Assembly (NCBI GenBank): GCA_965153355.1
Contig: OZ231126.1
Coordinates: 21,452,001-21,516,000, forward strand
Source: Flaccisagitta enflata
Lineage: Eukaryota; Chaetognatha; Sagittoidea; Aphragmophora
Reading direction: 5' to 3'
Length of the DNA stretch: 64,000 nt
This document shows, piece by piece, positions 13,138 to 24,373 of the stretch (the first letter of the stretch is position 1; each line of letters begins with the position of its first letter). The notes below the pieces were generated by a model. It was not told the origin of the DNA and ran no database searches. It saw only the letters and a program-made list of their open reading frames with translations. The position numbers and the translations under genes were made by a program.

Positions 13138-13623
13138 AGTCATAAAAGCGTTAGATGGTCAGCAATTCCCGTTGCCCCTAAGTGAGTGGCTGTGGGTGTG
13201 AGGTGGTTAGAGGGGCAGCGGCCCCAAAGGGGCCGATGACCTATGCTGTTTTTATTTGAGCCCCAAGGCTGGAATTAGGGCCTGGAGGCTGGAATTAAGG
13301 CCCCTTGAGACTGGGATTTGAGCCCAAGAGGCTGGGATTTGAGCCTCAAGGCTGGGATTTGAGCTTACTCAGGCTGGGGTTGACCTCAGGCTGGATTTGA
13401 GCCTCAAGGCTGGGATTTGAGTCTTGAGGCTGGATTTTGAGTCTTGAGGCTGGATTTTGAGTCTTGAGGCTGGTTTTGAGCCTCGAGGCTGGGATTTGAG
13501 CCTCGGGGCAGGATTTTAGCATCAAAGCTGGTTTGAGCCTTGAGGCTAGGATTTGAGCCCTCAAGGACAGGAGGGAAGGAGGAGGAAGAAATTTCTATGT
13601 GTGAAAGCATAGGTCATAGCTCA
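13138..13623 (+). mobile_element. Family E element with GGATTTGAGCCTCAAGGCT minisatellite (E2)
   Basis: AGTCATAAAAGCGTTAGATGG, GGGGCAGCGGCCCCAAAGGG, CCGATGACCTATGCTG, then about 15 units of roughly 20 bp (13250-13560). A GGAGGAGG tract, GAAATTTCTATGTGTGAAAG and CATAGGTCATAG follow. The terminal GGGGCCGCTGCCC block is damaged. Colinear with E1. Confidence 0.83.
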
Positions 13624-13726
13624 GGGCCACTTTCTTTGAAGGTTAATGACCGCGGACGAACAAAAAAAAACATGATGTGCTGAATGCGTAGTATTCCTGA
13701 AGCTGTGATTGTCTGAAGTAGAAACA

Positions 13727-14007
13727 AGTGCGGGGTCACAATGTTGTTTGCCGGACAGGTGGACAGGGTATCCAACCCAGATTCACACATCAACTCCTTC
13801 CCACCACACAAACATACACAAAGTATCCAGGCAGTCGTTTTCCACTTTTGACTCAATCATTACGGATGGATGGACGGACAAACACAGATATAGAGTATTG
13901 TTTGTGTGTGAGGGGTGTTGGGGGGTGGTTGGGGTGAGGCTGGGGGTGGGATGCCCCTGCCCACCTCTCCGCAACGACATAGTGACCCCGCGTTCACTTG
14001 TTCACAA
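13727..14007. mobile_element. Inverted pair of truncated family C elements
   Basis: Forward copy 13727-13896: GTGCGGGGTCACAATG, a CCGGACAGGTGGACAGGG block, and a GGACGGACAAACACAGATATAG core ending just where the hairpin should start. A reverse copy without its hairpin follows directly (13897-14007), ending CCGCAACGACATAGTGACCC. The two form an imperfect inverted repeat with both hairpins lost at the join. Confidence 0.72.
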
Positions 14008-14165
14008 AAGTCACAATCATCAAGAGCAGATTGCGCATAGCTACATATTTGTACTTCTCTATCTTTGTCTCATCTCCCTACGTTAATTGTAGCAGTGATG
14101 GCGTACTCGCTATTTTTTACTGTTCTTGTAAGCGTAAGCGTTTACATGATTTCTGTGTACTCTAG

Positions 14166-14188
14166 AGTAGCGTGTCCGCGACTAAAAA
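14166..14188 (+). mobile_element. Isolated terminal hairpin of the A/C superfamily
   Basis: AGTAGCG-TGTC-CGCGACT followed by AAAAAC. One mismatch (A for C) breaks an otherwise perfect 7-bp stem. The rest of the element is not recognisable. Confidence 0.6.
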
Positions 14189-14299
14189 CAAATAGTACAT
14201 AAAACTTCGTATCTATGGAAGAGGCAAAATTCCCGTGAATCCGGCCTAGTTTCTTTTACGCACAGACATGTGCGCGCGCACACACACCACACACACAGT

Positions 14300-14475
14300 C
14301 ACACAAGCGGGTGGAAGCGGTAGTTTGAGCATGGAAGCGGAAGCGGAAGCGGAAGCGCAATTTTGAAATCAAGTGGAAGCGGAAGCGGAAGCGAAAACTT
14401 TTTTTGATACCTAATGTAAGCAGAAGCAGAAGCGAAAGGACATAATCAAGCGCATCCGCTTCCACTTCAAATCCT
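14300..14475. repeat. Dispersed GGAAGC hexamer array
   Basis: Three clusters of GGAAGC/AGAAGC hexamers (14309-14358, 14372-14392, 14418-14436), and an inverted GCTTCC at 14458, are separated by AT-rich spacers. The minus frame reads as alternating Phe-Arg, which is not a protein signature. Confidence 0.75.
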
Positions 14476-14689
14476 GACAATATTTTGACAATAATCGTGT
14501 CAGTTTTTATGATACTTATTTTAGTATAATTTATTCATTTTTTTTGTTTTTTTTTCTTCTCTTGGTGTTATTATTATTTTTTTATTGCTTTTGTATATTT
14601 TTCCTTCATCTGTTTGTCTGTTGGTCTATCTTTTTATTCATTTTTCGCTTTACCTGACTTTTTTCTGTCTGTTTGTCTCTTTTTTTTTT

Positions 14690-15045
<356 letters not shown>

Positions 15046-15093
15046 ATTTATTCACAATTGATTGGTTAATTGGAAAGGAGCAAGACTCATACA

Positions 15094-15432
15094 CCATATT
15101 TTTTCTTATTAGCGCCCAGGGTGCTTTTGAAATCAGAAAATGACATTTTACCCTCCAAATAGCGGCCCCTTTCAACTAGAAAATATATAGTCATTTAGTG
15201 GTTTTTCCAATGAATGCTTCTTGAAATTTAAGAATTTCAAGAAAAAGTAATATCAAGGGATATTTTTTGCCTGTTTTCCACGTAAGCACTGAAAAAAAGC
15301 ACTGAAAAAAGCTAAATCCCTCTGTGCACAACAATCATTTGCCTCCTAATCTTCTAACAAATCACTGATCTGAGGAGCCAAAAGAGGGGGGGGTGTTAAT
15401 TGGAGGGGGGGCGATAAATGGAAAAAATATGG
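15094..15432. mobile_element. Short TIR element M (CCATATTTTTTC termini)
   Basis: Ends CCATATTTTTTCTTATTAGC at the left and, inverted, GAAAAAATATGG at the right (15421-15432). Internal ends are GCGCCC/GGGGCG-rich. 339 bp, no ORF. A related start, ACCGTATTTCTTGTAATTAG, is at 60232. The AxxGTATTT..GCGCCC type of terminus resembles MITEs of many invertebrate genomes; that is from general knowledge and unverified here. Confidence 0.65.
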
Positions 15433-16857
15433 TACCTTAAGACCTAATTTCATAAATTTTTGAAAAACAAAAGCAAATAGATGATCCAATGATGTCATAG
15501 ATAAATAAACAAACTTAAGAAAAAAATGATTTCAAAGATAAGTTGAAAGGTATAGAATAAATAGATAAATGAATGAATATATAAATAAACAAAAAAATAA
15601 ATGAACAAATAAAGACAAAATAAGTGTTTAAACTCATTTTGATAACTAGTGACAGCAAAAAAATTATATTGATATCTATGTTATTAACATAACTATGGCA
15701 AAAAAAAATTTTGCGGAAAACAAAAACGATGTAAAACCATACTTGACATTATCTGATTTTCATAAAAATTGAACTGAAGCTACAGTATATTGTGTAGATG
15801 GTTGGGTGTAAAAATTATTGAATTCCTCCAATTCTTTTGCGGTAGAGAGCAATTTGAGTAAAAAAAGTGAAGTATTGGAAATTGATGAAAATGAAAGGAA
15901 AACACATTTTCAAATGACAAAGAAAAGAAAAAATGCTCTTATAGCCAGAGTTTTTGGAATTTCCGCATGATCTTTTAGCTGCTACCTCCTGGGTATGTCT
16001 CCAAACTACAGTAAAAAGTTCATGAGCATCGAAGCTTTTTTGTAAGGTTTTATGGAATGAAAATATCACTAAGTATAAAAAGATAATGGGCAAATGAAAT
16101 CTTGACATATTTTTCAAAAATGTTGATTGTGGCTAAACGGTTTGGAGTAAATCCTTGATTTTTTTACAGCATCTTTATGATTATTTGACCTAGTAACGCC
16201 TAAATTTTTATCTAAATCGGCTGATATTTACTCTCATTTTTGGTTGCTCGAAAATCTCTACAAAATTTTTTTTGCCATAGTTATTTTCTATTATCTTTTA
16301 TATTTCCTCGTTTTATCCCCTCTCTTTTTTACATGAAAAAACATTTTATATGAGTAGGACAACATTACATTGCAACCAAAAAACTAGAATAAGGACAAGA
16401 GCCTGAGGAGCTCTTACTGGGGTTTACTGCGCACCCTTAACCACTATCCTTAGAATTATCAAAATTCACCTCAGCCCCTACCACAGAGCGGCTTAACAGA
16501 TACAAATCCATCAAGTTACCCCGAGTCAACTTAAATAAATGTGAAATAGCCGAAAATCCCATAAAAGCCGAAAAAGTAAAGTGTGACGGAGGGACCGACC
16601 GACATAGCAGGGTGTAGAGTGGAGGCCGCGATAGAACACGATTTTGGCTTTTCCACTCGGACATACTATCTAGAACATATGTATATCGACAGGCATTTAA
16701 AGCAATAACAATAAAAAGAATAAAAGAATTACATAAAAATCAGTGAGATTCTGAAACTCGAATTTCTGACCAAATGCCGCAAATCGTATCCTTTTAGCTC
16801 AAGCCGTTTAGAAATGACAAGCAAAACAAGATTGATACTCCAATCAAAAAATATGAA
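15433..16857. other. AT-rich stretch with one A-family end
   Basis: 16557-16640 holds AAAAAGTAAAGTGTGACGGA, GACCGACCGACATAGCAGGG and TGTAGAGT, an A-family 3' part whose hairpin has been altered. A motif copy is at 16766-16820. No ORF is supported. Confidence 0.55.
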
Positions 16858-17444
16858 AACAAGGCCAACACCTATAAGTCGCGTGCAAGACTTAATAATT
16901 ACTTAATTACATAACCACATAACTAAAATGACATTCATTGAATTTAATTGATAAAGGATGACTTAAAATGATTTAGAATGACTTAAAATGACCTGAAATG
17001 ACTTAAAATGACCTAAATTGACTTGAATTGACCTAAAATGTTTAAAATGACCCAGTGACTAAAATGACTTAAATTGACTTAAATTGACTTAAAACGACTT
17101 AAAATGACTTTAAATGACTCTAAATGACTTTAAATGACTTAAATTGACCTAGAAAGACTTAAATTGAACTTAACTGACTTAAATTGACCTAAAATCACTA
17201 AAATGCTGAATTCTATTAGAATAACTCAAATGACTTAAATTGACCTAAACTGACTTTAAATGACCCAAAATGACTTAAACTGATCTAATTTGACTTTAAA
17301 TGACCTAATTTACTTAAAATGAGTTAGTAGGAATAAAACGGATAAAAAAAGTAAAGTGTGACCGACCGACCGACCGACCGACCAACCGACCGACCGACCG
17401 ACGGACAAAGCGGGGTGTAGAGTCGCGTAGCACGCGACTGAAAA
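16858..17444 (+). mobile_element. Hairpin-ended element, family B (B1) with AATGACTTAA array
   Basis: Start AACAAGGCCAACACCTATAA, GTCGCGTGCAAGAC. The body is about 35 degenerate copies of AATGACTTAA/AATTGACCTA (16960-17325). It ends AAAAAAGTAAAGTGTGACC, a (GACC)n core, AAAGCGGGGTGTAGAG and the hairpin AGTCGCGT-AGC-ACGCGACT (17421-17439), then GAAAA. The family B ends are complete; the length difference from B0 and B2 is due to the array. Confidence 0.87.
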
Positions 17445-18167
17445 TTCATCTAGTTTCTTTGCAAGTTACTAAGTCTCTTTTCAGATAGAGTGGAGGTTTT
17501 TTCCACCCCATTTTTGGTCCTCATTACAGCGCCCAACACCTCTGTTGCATTTTCTTGGTTGATTTCAACCTCTCTGAGTCATTAGGATTGCAATGGAAGC
17601 AAAAGGGAGAACATAGGATACACTTGAGAATCTTTTTGAATAAAATTTTATGAGGGAGAGTAATCATGCATTTATTCTCAGCATTTTTTGAAAAATGCTT
17701 AGAAAATCTATATACAGTTTGTTGTTGAACGCCAAAGATGTAATATTAAGTATCTATCATATTTTGGAGGTTGTACTGATAGATTATTCAATCCCTATAC
17801 TGTCGATATACTTATATTCTAGATAGTATGATTAAGGAGTGCTCAATCATGCATACATCTCATTTGTGAAAGGAAAACATTATCAGATAACAACATTTAC
17901 TTCCGTGCCACACCCCATATTTGCATTGAAATGTATAAGGATGAGGATGAGCAAGATAAAACTCCTGTATTTACAATGGAGAAAGGAGGTGTGGCACAGA
18001 AGTAGTTCTTCTTGTCCTAGGTCTCTAAAATTTTAGATTAAGTCTTACTAACCCACCAGAAACACATTGCACATGTGTCACGCCCCTCTTTAACTGAGGT
18101 AGGAAGGAAAAAATTCCACAGCATAGCCGCCTATTCAGGGGCGCTATATACATGTAGACGCATGCAT
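17445..18167. other. Non-genic stretch
   Basis: Short inverted match: ACTTCCGTGCCACACCCC (17899) and AGGTGTGGCACAGAAGTAG (17987). I found no TIR element boundary or ORF that I trust. Confidence 0.4.
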
Positions 18168-19742
18168 CCATGCTCAAAACAAAAAAATTCTGTTGGGAAT
18201 TTCAAAAGAAAATGCCGTAAAATGCCGTAAAAAACCGTAAAAATGACATTTTTGACCATTATATTGGATGAAACTTGCTCAAAACCAGCGGCTCTCGCTA
18301 AATAATGCAGATATGGCACGAATGCACATTTGTGCTTATGTTCAATTGATGCCGTCATCATTAGATGTCATTTTATGCTGTAAAATGCTGTAATATGCCG
18401 TAATATGCCGTTTTTCCACCATTTTTCTGGCACTACCCTTTCTTAAAGCCTGATATTCACTTGACAACTAAAAGCAAATGGGTATCGAAGCCTGTGACAC
18501 ACATATTGTTAAGTTTCAAAACAGAGCACAGAAATTCAGTCACATTGCAAAGCCGTAATAGGCGGAAAATTGCCTTAAACTTTCAAAATTGGCAATTCTT
18601 TAAATGAATTTGCCCAAAAAACTGCTCCACTTGTCAGATGATTACCATTTTATGATGAAATGGCACTAAAATATATTTATGCAAATAAGTTTGTGGGCCT
18701 ATTAACCCAACAAATTGTCAGAAATACCATTTTACAGCAATTTACGACCTTTTACGGGATTTAAAGAAGCCCAAAAATCTTTTAACAGGTCTCACATAAT
18801 TAGGCGGAAAAGTAATATGATCAATATAGATAGTAAAAATGCCCTCAGCATAATGAAATTTGACATGGAGATAGCTAAGACCTAGTATTTTGACGTAGCA
18901 AAGCGATGTTGGCGACTTTCCTGCATCTAGGGCGAGATGGAGGGTGTTTTACCGGAAGTGAGGTGTCAGATTTTTGTTGATTTTTACGGGAAAAATGTCT
19001 GAATGCAGAAGACGTTTACCATTCGTCATTTTAAGAAGATAAAATGCAAAAAAATCGTCATCTATGGTTTAATGCAGTTGGTTGATGCAGGAGAGTCAGT
19101 CACGCAGAAAGAAGGCCGTGTAAGTTGACAACAGCTGAGGAAATGAACGTGAAGTCGAGCGTCAACGATATGAAGAGCGTGTCAATCCCAACTTTGGTTA
19201 CCTTTCGCTTATTAGCATAAATACGTTCATTAGGGGATAGCCGTTTACTTTTTTGGGCATTTTTTGCATTATGTTGATAAAATGAACATAAACTAGTGAT
19301 ATTCATCGCTTGAATTGATTGTATCAACATTTTTAAGGCTCATTTTACCGAGTTATCATCTCTTTCCGCCTAATATTGTGAGACCTGTTATTTGTATTAA
19401 GCTTCTTACATTTTTTTGTCCTAGGCCTCAATACACATTTTCTGTCAGTTAGCATATGAATGTTGCCTAATTTGAGGATAAAAACAGATGATTTCGCAAA
19501 AACGCACTTTAAACAGCATTTTACGGCATAAAATGAAGTACAATAATGACGTCATCGCTTGAATCTTTGCATGAACGCGTCTTAGTGTCATACAGATATT
19601 GTTTGACCTATTGCTGACAAGAGCCGTTTTTGACTGAGTTTAAACCCACAACTCTGTCAAAATTCGTGTTTTAACGGCTTTTTACGGCATTTTACAGCGT
19701 TTTCTCGTAAAAATCCCAACAGAATTTTTTGTCTCAAGCATG
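18168..19742. mobile_element. TIR element F, 1.58 kb, with CCGTAAAATG subterminal repeats
   Basis: Termini are inverted copies of about 65 bp: CCATGCTCAAAACAAAAAAA and TTCTGTTGGGAATTTC at the left, matching the complement of CCCAACAGAATTTTTTGTC..AAGCATGG at the right. Inside both ends and in the body, ATGCCGTAAA / TTTACGGCAT motifs recur (18212-18240, 18368-18412, 18720-18765, 19520-19535, 19672-19700). No ORF remains. It encloses element G. Confidence 0.8.
18783..19390. mobile_element. TIR element G nested in F
   Basis: 28-bp terminal inverted repeats differing at two positions: TAACAGGTCTCACA + TAATTAGGCGGAAA at the left; the right is the complement of TAACAGGTCTCACA + ATATTAGGCGGAAA. Length 608 bp, no ORF. 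Flanks are TTTAA on the left and TTATTT on the right; a TTAA-type duplication is possible but imperfect. Confidence 0.82.
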
Positions 19743-20257
19743 GTGATGTACCCCAAGGTGTACTTAGTCAGATAAGACGTGTCACAATGCTGTTGAATTT
19801 TTGGTGTAGGAATAAAAATCTCATGATAAAATAGAGAGGTACAGGGATACACATCTTATGTCAACGGTCTTGTGTTCATCATTCAAAGAAGTATTGATTA
19901 ATCTGAAGCGTTTCCAACAAAGCTCAACCTCAATCCTCAATTGGACGCGGCTCGGGTGCAAACTGCACATATTCCAAAGCATCCCATGTGTGCAAATGCC
20001 CCACACATATCCGCATAGGCATCTCACAGTCAAATGCAAGGTCTGTTTTTCCTCGGCGTCCCTAAGATGTCGTCCGCGGGTCTCGAGCCGTGACCTAAAA
20101 AGAGGTCAAAGGTCGTCTTGGACCGATGCCGAGGTCACCGAGAACACAGTCGAGGGTCAGACGCGGCCACAGTTGTCGAATGCAAGACCATCGGCATAAC
20201 TGTGGGCGTGCGTGGACGGATATGGGTTATGGAGCTCATGTTTTCCCCCGATGGTCG
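19743..20257. other. Stretch with moderate GC, no supported gene
   Basis: A plus-strand open frame of 113 codons (19858-20199) and a minus frame of 72 codons overlap here. Neither shows a domain, splice logic or cysteine pattern that I recognise. Confidence 0.4.
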
Positions 20258-20533
<276 letters not shown>

Positions 20534-20747
20534 ACCCGTTTCTAGCTTTTTCATGATTTTCTTTCTCCGACTGTGCTCGAACCGGAGGAAGCGCTTGAAA
20601 GCGAGAATTTTACAATGGTGTTGAAGCGAAAATCTATTTCATCCTCATTTCGAAAATTATATTTTCGAAATGGGGACTATTTAGGACTTCATTCACTGCC
20701 ATGGGCTTAGAATTCATAAGTGCCAACAAGTCATCCAAGGATCGCAC

Positions 20748-20985
20748 ATGGTCAGCGGTACCCGATGCCCTGCTTGGAGTGATTAGCTGAATAAGTGGAG
20801 TGAGAGCAGGGCAGCGGCCCCAAAGGGCCGATGTCCTGTAGGACACAGGGGTGAATTTCCATACGTCCTGAGAGGGCATATTTGGGGTAATTTTCCGTGA
20901 TATTCATCCGGAATTTTGCATTTTTTTCCATTTTTTGTCAATTTGCCATGTTATTCAATGGGAATTTGAGGCCTGAGAGGCTGCA
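20748..20985 (+). mobile_element. Family E element, no minisatellite (E4)
   Basis: TCAGCGGTACCCGATGCCC, GGGCAGCGGCCCCAAAGGGCC, hairpin TGTCCT-GT-AGGACA, CAGGGGTGAATTTCCATACG, then TTTTTTGTCAATTTGCCATG, TTATTCAATGGGAATTTGAG and GCCTGAGAGGCT. It contains just one GAGGCCTGAGAGGCT unit, so it may show the state before array growth. Confidence 0.72.
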
Positions 20986-21429
20986 CACTGGGCCAGATTT
21001 TCAGTAAAGTGCCCTAAACTCAAGCATTATACCTTATTTCAATCGCAATGACTTCCTCTTTCGTTTGAAAATGCGTATTCGACATTCTGATCAGCGGTTA
21101 AGAATTTCATCTATTTGATCTTCTCGAGCGAATTCCAAAATGCGACTGATTTTGCTGAGAGCTCCTGAATCTTTGAGAAGAATCTAAAGGGTCCATCTAT
21201 CCAATCAACTTTGTTTTTGTACAGCATCAATTGCATATTGAGGTCGTCTTTTGGTAAAGCCGTGGATCGAACTACACTCTGTGAATACACGAATGTCTTT
21301 ACCATTGGTGTCGTTACTCATCGCCTAATGATCACCAGCATTCAATTTTTTGTCATTTTGTTCATTCATCTATACGTTTTAATGGATGTCCATATGTATT
21401 TACGTCCATTGTTCGTATCAAGGATTTTT

Positions 21430-21890
21430 ACTCTCGTGCTACGCGACTCTATACCCCGCTTTGCTTGTCCGTCTGTCGGTAGGTCCGTCCATCGGTCCGT
21501 CCATCTGGCGATCCTTCTGTCCGTCTGTCCGTCGATTCGTTGGTCCATTGGTCCGTCCGTCACACTTTACTTTTTTTTAGTTGCGGACACGCAACTCTAT
21601 AAAAGGCTTTGTCCGTCCGTCGGTCCGTCGGTCGGTCCGCTCGTCGGTCCGTTGGTCCGTCAGTCCGTGGACACAAGTCGAAAAGTGAGGAAATGAGCAT
21701 TTTAGATGCTTTTTGTGCATGTGAGTGGGGGACCTGTGGTGTGGATTGGGGTTGGATGCCCCTGCCCACCCGTCCGCAACGATATTGTGACCCCGCATCA
21801 CTTTTTTTCTCTGGCCTCACTGCTCCTGACCTCAAATATGGCCCCTGCCCGCCCGCACGCGACTGGGGTAGCCGTGTATCCAACCTTGTT
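21430..21890 (-). mobile_element. Family A element (A7) interrupted by C1
   Basis: Left part 21430-21578: damaged hairpin end, TATACCCCGCTTTGCTTGTCC, a long GTCCGTCC core, CACACTTTACTTTTTTTT. Right part 21802-21890: CTCTGGCCTCACTGCTCCTG, GGGGTAGCCGTGTATCC, CTTGTT. The 223 bp between them is element C1. Neighbour A8 gives the uninterrupted sequence for comparison. Confidence 0.87.
21579..21801 (-). mobile_element. Hairpin-ended element, family C (C1), inserted in A7
   Basis: Starts with hairpin AGTTGCG-GACA-CGCAACT, CTATAAAAGGCTTTGTCCGTCC, a GGTCCGTC core, a CGAAAAGTGAGGAAATGAGC block and CCCCTGCCCACCCGTCCGC. It ends at the second hairpin GTGAC-CCCGC-ATCAC. Nothing coding. Confidence 0.87.
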
Positions 21891-21918
21891 CAAACTATTA
21901 CGGTGATGTGTAGTTTTT

Positions 21919-22115
21919 AGTCGCGTGCTACGCGACTCTACACCCCGCTTTGTCGGTCCGTCGGTCCGTCCGTTGGTCCATCCGTCACACTTTACTTTTT
22001 TTTTTGGTTTTTGCGGTCTTTGGCCTCACTGCTCCTGCCCTAGTGATCAAGTGACCTCAAATATGGCCCCTGCCCGCCCGCACGCGACTGGGGTAGCCGT
22101 GTATCCGACCTTGTT
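21919..22115 (-). mobile_element. Intact family A element (A8)
   Basis: Perfect hairpin AGTCGCGT-GCT-ACGCGACT (21919-21937), CTACACCCCGCTTTGTC, GGTC core, CACACTTTACTTTTTTTTTT, GGTTTTTGCGGTCTTTGGCC, and the end GGGGTAGCCGTGTATCCGAC, CTTGTT. It follows A7 after a 28-bp flank that also occurs, with one change, right after A8. Confidence 0.9.
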
Positions 22116-22329
22116 CAAACTATTACGGTCATGTGTAGTTTTTTTTTCTTGCCCACGAGACAAGTTCATAGTGTTCTACTGCGTAAATGCCTAAGTACTT
22201 AAGTCTTGCATAGTGCACAAATATCTAATTGCTGGATTTGATCAGCTGTCTGTTGTTATTTTCATTGACTTTTTTTGGTAACTATGTTGCGGTTCTTCTT
22301 GTGGCTGTTATCATTGATATCGTTTCTTT

Positions 22330-22400
22330 AGTTGTGTACACGCAACTCAAGGTTGGTGTGTTCGTCCATGGGTCGGTTGATTGATCGATTGGTCAGTAAG
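22330..22400 (-). mobile_element. Truncated C-type hairpin end
   Basis: AGTTGTG-TACA-CGCAACT (a G:T pair in the stem), then a decayed TTGGTGTGTTCGTCC..GGTCGG core. The other end is not found. Confidence 0.6.
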
Positions 22401-22709
22401 TTGTCCTATTTAAGTTGCATTCTTAGTGACCGTATACTAGGGTGTGTCCATGTATTGAGTGGCAAGGAAATACAATTTTTAAGGATTATGCAAATAAAAC
22501 CAAAACAGATATTCCTGAACATTTCCGCCCCTTCCCAACCACCAGCCGAAAAGCAACTAATTAGGGGTCATGTATAAATGTATCCAGTCATGTTGTGCGA
22601 AGGACGAAAGGCCAAAGGAGTCTCGTAATGACGTGTGTTGGCGCAAATAATGATTATGTTAACACTTAACATACAGTTGTATGTGTAAGAGCGATATGGA
22701 GCACACAAC

Positions 22710-23361
22710 CAAGGCCGGGCGATTCGTATTGGGTATTGTATTGTGTTTACAATACTTGTAAGTATTGGGTTTACCCAATTCTGACTATGGGTATTGTTAT
22801 TTTCCCAATACAATACAATATAAAAAAAAATTGTGAAAATAGTGAAACATTGAATAAGAAGATAAATCCAAATAAACAAGTCGGGGAAGATATGATTAGA
22901 AGAAAAAAAATCATGAAATAAAGGTCAAATACACTAGTTAAAACATAAGAAGAGAAAAACAGACATGACCATAGTGAGAAAGAAGAGGATAAATGAGGAG
23001 GATAAGGAGAGATCGATTTTTCAAGAAGTGCAGAAATAGAATTGGGGGAGAAGAAGAGGATGATGTTTGGAGGATGCACACTCGACTGATTCGCGAAGTG
23101 AAATCCTGGGCTTAAATCCATCCTTAAATGGATATCCCTTGATTTAGAGCTTACACATAAGAATTAGTCATAGCGACAAGCAACTTAAAAGTTTAAATCG
23201 AAAGATTTCAACTGAAGGATTTTCATCCGAAAGAAATACTACTTCGCGATTTACAATGAAACAAAGTAAGTGTGGATGAGGAAGATGAAGATGAGAAAAG
23301 ATCGATTTTCCCTCAGATATAGTCATGGGTAAGTAAACTCAAGAGAGAGAGAGAGAAAAGG

Positions 23362-23392
<31 letters not shown>

Positions 23393-23496
23393 CAGAAATA
23401 AGGTTTGGGAGATGAAGAGGATGATGTTTGGAGGATGAGGAAAATGAAAGAAGAGAGAGAGAAAAAGAAAGAACACATACACACATACATATACAT

Positions 23497-23585
<89 letters not shown>

Positions 23586-23893
23586 GAACCAAAGAAAAAA
23601 ATATAAAAAAAACTAAGAAAAAATTTAAAAGAAATAAAAAAAAGTGTTAAGTTAGAAAAAACATTCAATAATTTTTTTGTTTAAGCATATAAAAATTAGG
23701 TAAAATTTGAATCGTTGGCTTATTTAAGATCCGACAAAAATTTTATAGTAAGCGAATAAACGTATTGTTAAATATTGGGTACAATTTTTTAAGATATTGT
23801 ATTGTATTGGTATTGTATTGTATAGGCCCAATACTTCTGAAAATTGTATAGTGTATTGTATTGTTAATGAAAATGCAAAATCGCCCGGGCTTG
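22710..23893. mobile_element. hAT-like non-autonomous element N
   Basis: Termini CAAGGCCGGGCGATT at the left and AATCGCCCGGGCTTG at the right (inverted, one mismatch), flanked by a perfect 8-bp direct repeat CACACAAC (22702-22709 and 23894-23901). Further inside, GTATTGGGTATTGTATTGTG and its inverted ATTGTATTG-rich partner (23790-23865) extend the symmetry. An 8-bp target duplication is the hallmark of hAT transposons. The interior is AT/purine-rich with GA (23342-23393) and CA (23494-23582) microsatellites. There is no transposase frame, so it would need a partner element. Confidence 0.85.
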
Positions 23894-23913
23894 CACACAA
23901 CTCGCTGATTTAA

Positions 23914-23914
23914 G

Positions 23915-24010
<96 letters not shown>

Positions 24011-24020
24011 GTTGTTGTTG
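23914..24020. repeat. (TTG)n array
   Basis: About 35 TTG copies with one GATG interruption near 23991. Confidence 0.97.
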
Positions 24021-24061
24021 TGATTATCATTGTCATTGTTTCCGCAGTTGTTTCGTTGTTT

Positions 24062-24107
24062 GTCTTGCCCACCCTGGGGTAGCCGTGTATCCGGCCTTGT
24101 TTCTGTT

Positions 24108-24160
<53 letters not shown>
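24062..24160. repeat. A-family end remnant plus (GA)n
   Basis: GGGGTAGCCGTGTATCCGGC followed by CTTGTT (24072-24101) is the conserved non-hairpin end of family A, alone. A GA run follows to 24160. Confidence 0.75.
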
Positions 24161-24165
<5 letters not shown>

Positions 24166-24254
24166 TTATGTTTTGTCGATTGCTAAGTGACTGAAGGAGG
24201 GTCTTCCATAGGTCTGGACGCAAAATCATCTATTTCTGGACATATCTAAACAAA

Positions 24255-24373
24255 CAGTTGAACCCCGCTCAAACGGACCCGCCAGCAACGGATTTCCGCC
24301 TGTAACAGATGCAAATTCATGGTCCTTTCAACTATTTGGCTTTTATATCTTATGTTGTTCCGCCCATGATAGA
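24255..24373 (+). mobile_element. Left part of pogo/Tigger-like MITE L3
   Basis: CAGTTGAACCCCGCTCAAAC, GGACCCGCCAGCAACGGATT, CCGCCTGTAACAG: closely parallel to L1 (42512-42688). It stops where element K begins; its right end resumes at about 27704. Confidence 0.82.

Noticed and set aside
14300-14475. RNA-binding Phe-Arg repeat protein on the minus strand
   Set aside because: Derived from GGAAGC hexamers interrupted by AT-rich spacers.
18783-19390. Certain piggyBac assignment for element G
   Set aside because: The left flank ends TTAA but the right flank is TTAT, and the TIR does not start as piggyBac ends usually do.
19858-20199. 113-codon plus frame in moderate-GC sequence
   Set aside because: No domain, no codon pattern clearly different from background, and an overlapping minus frame of similar quality.
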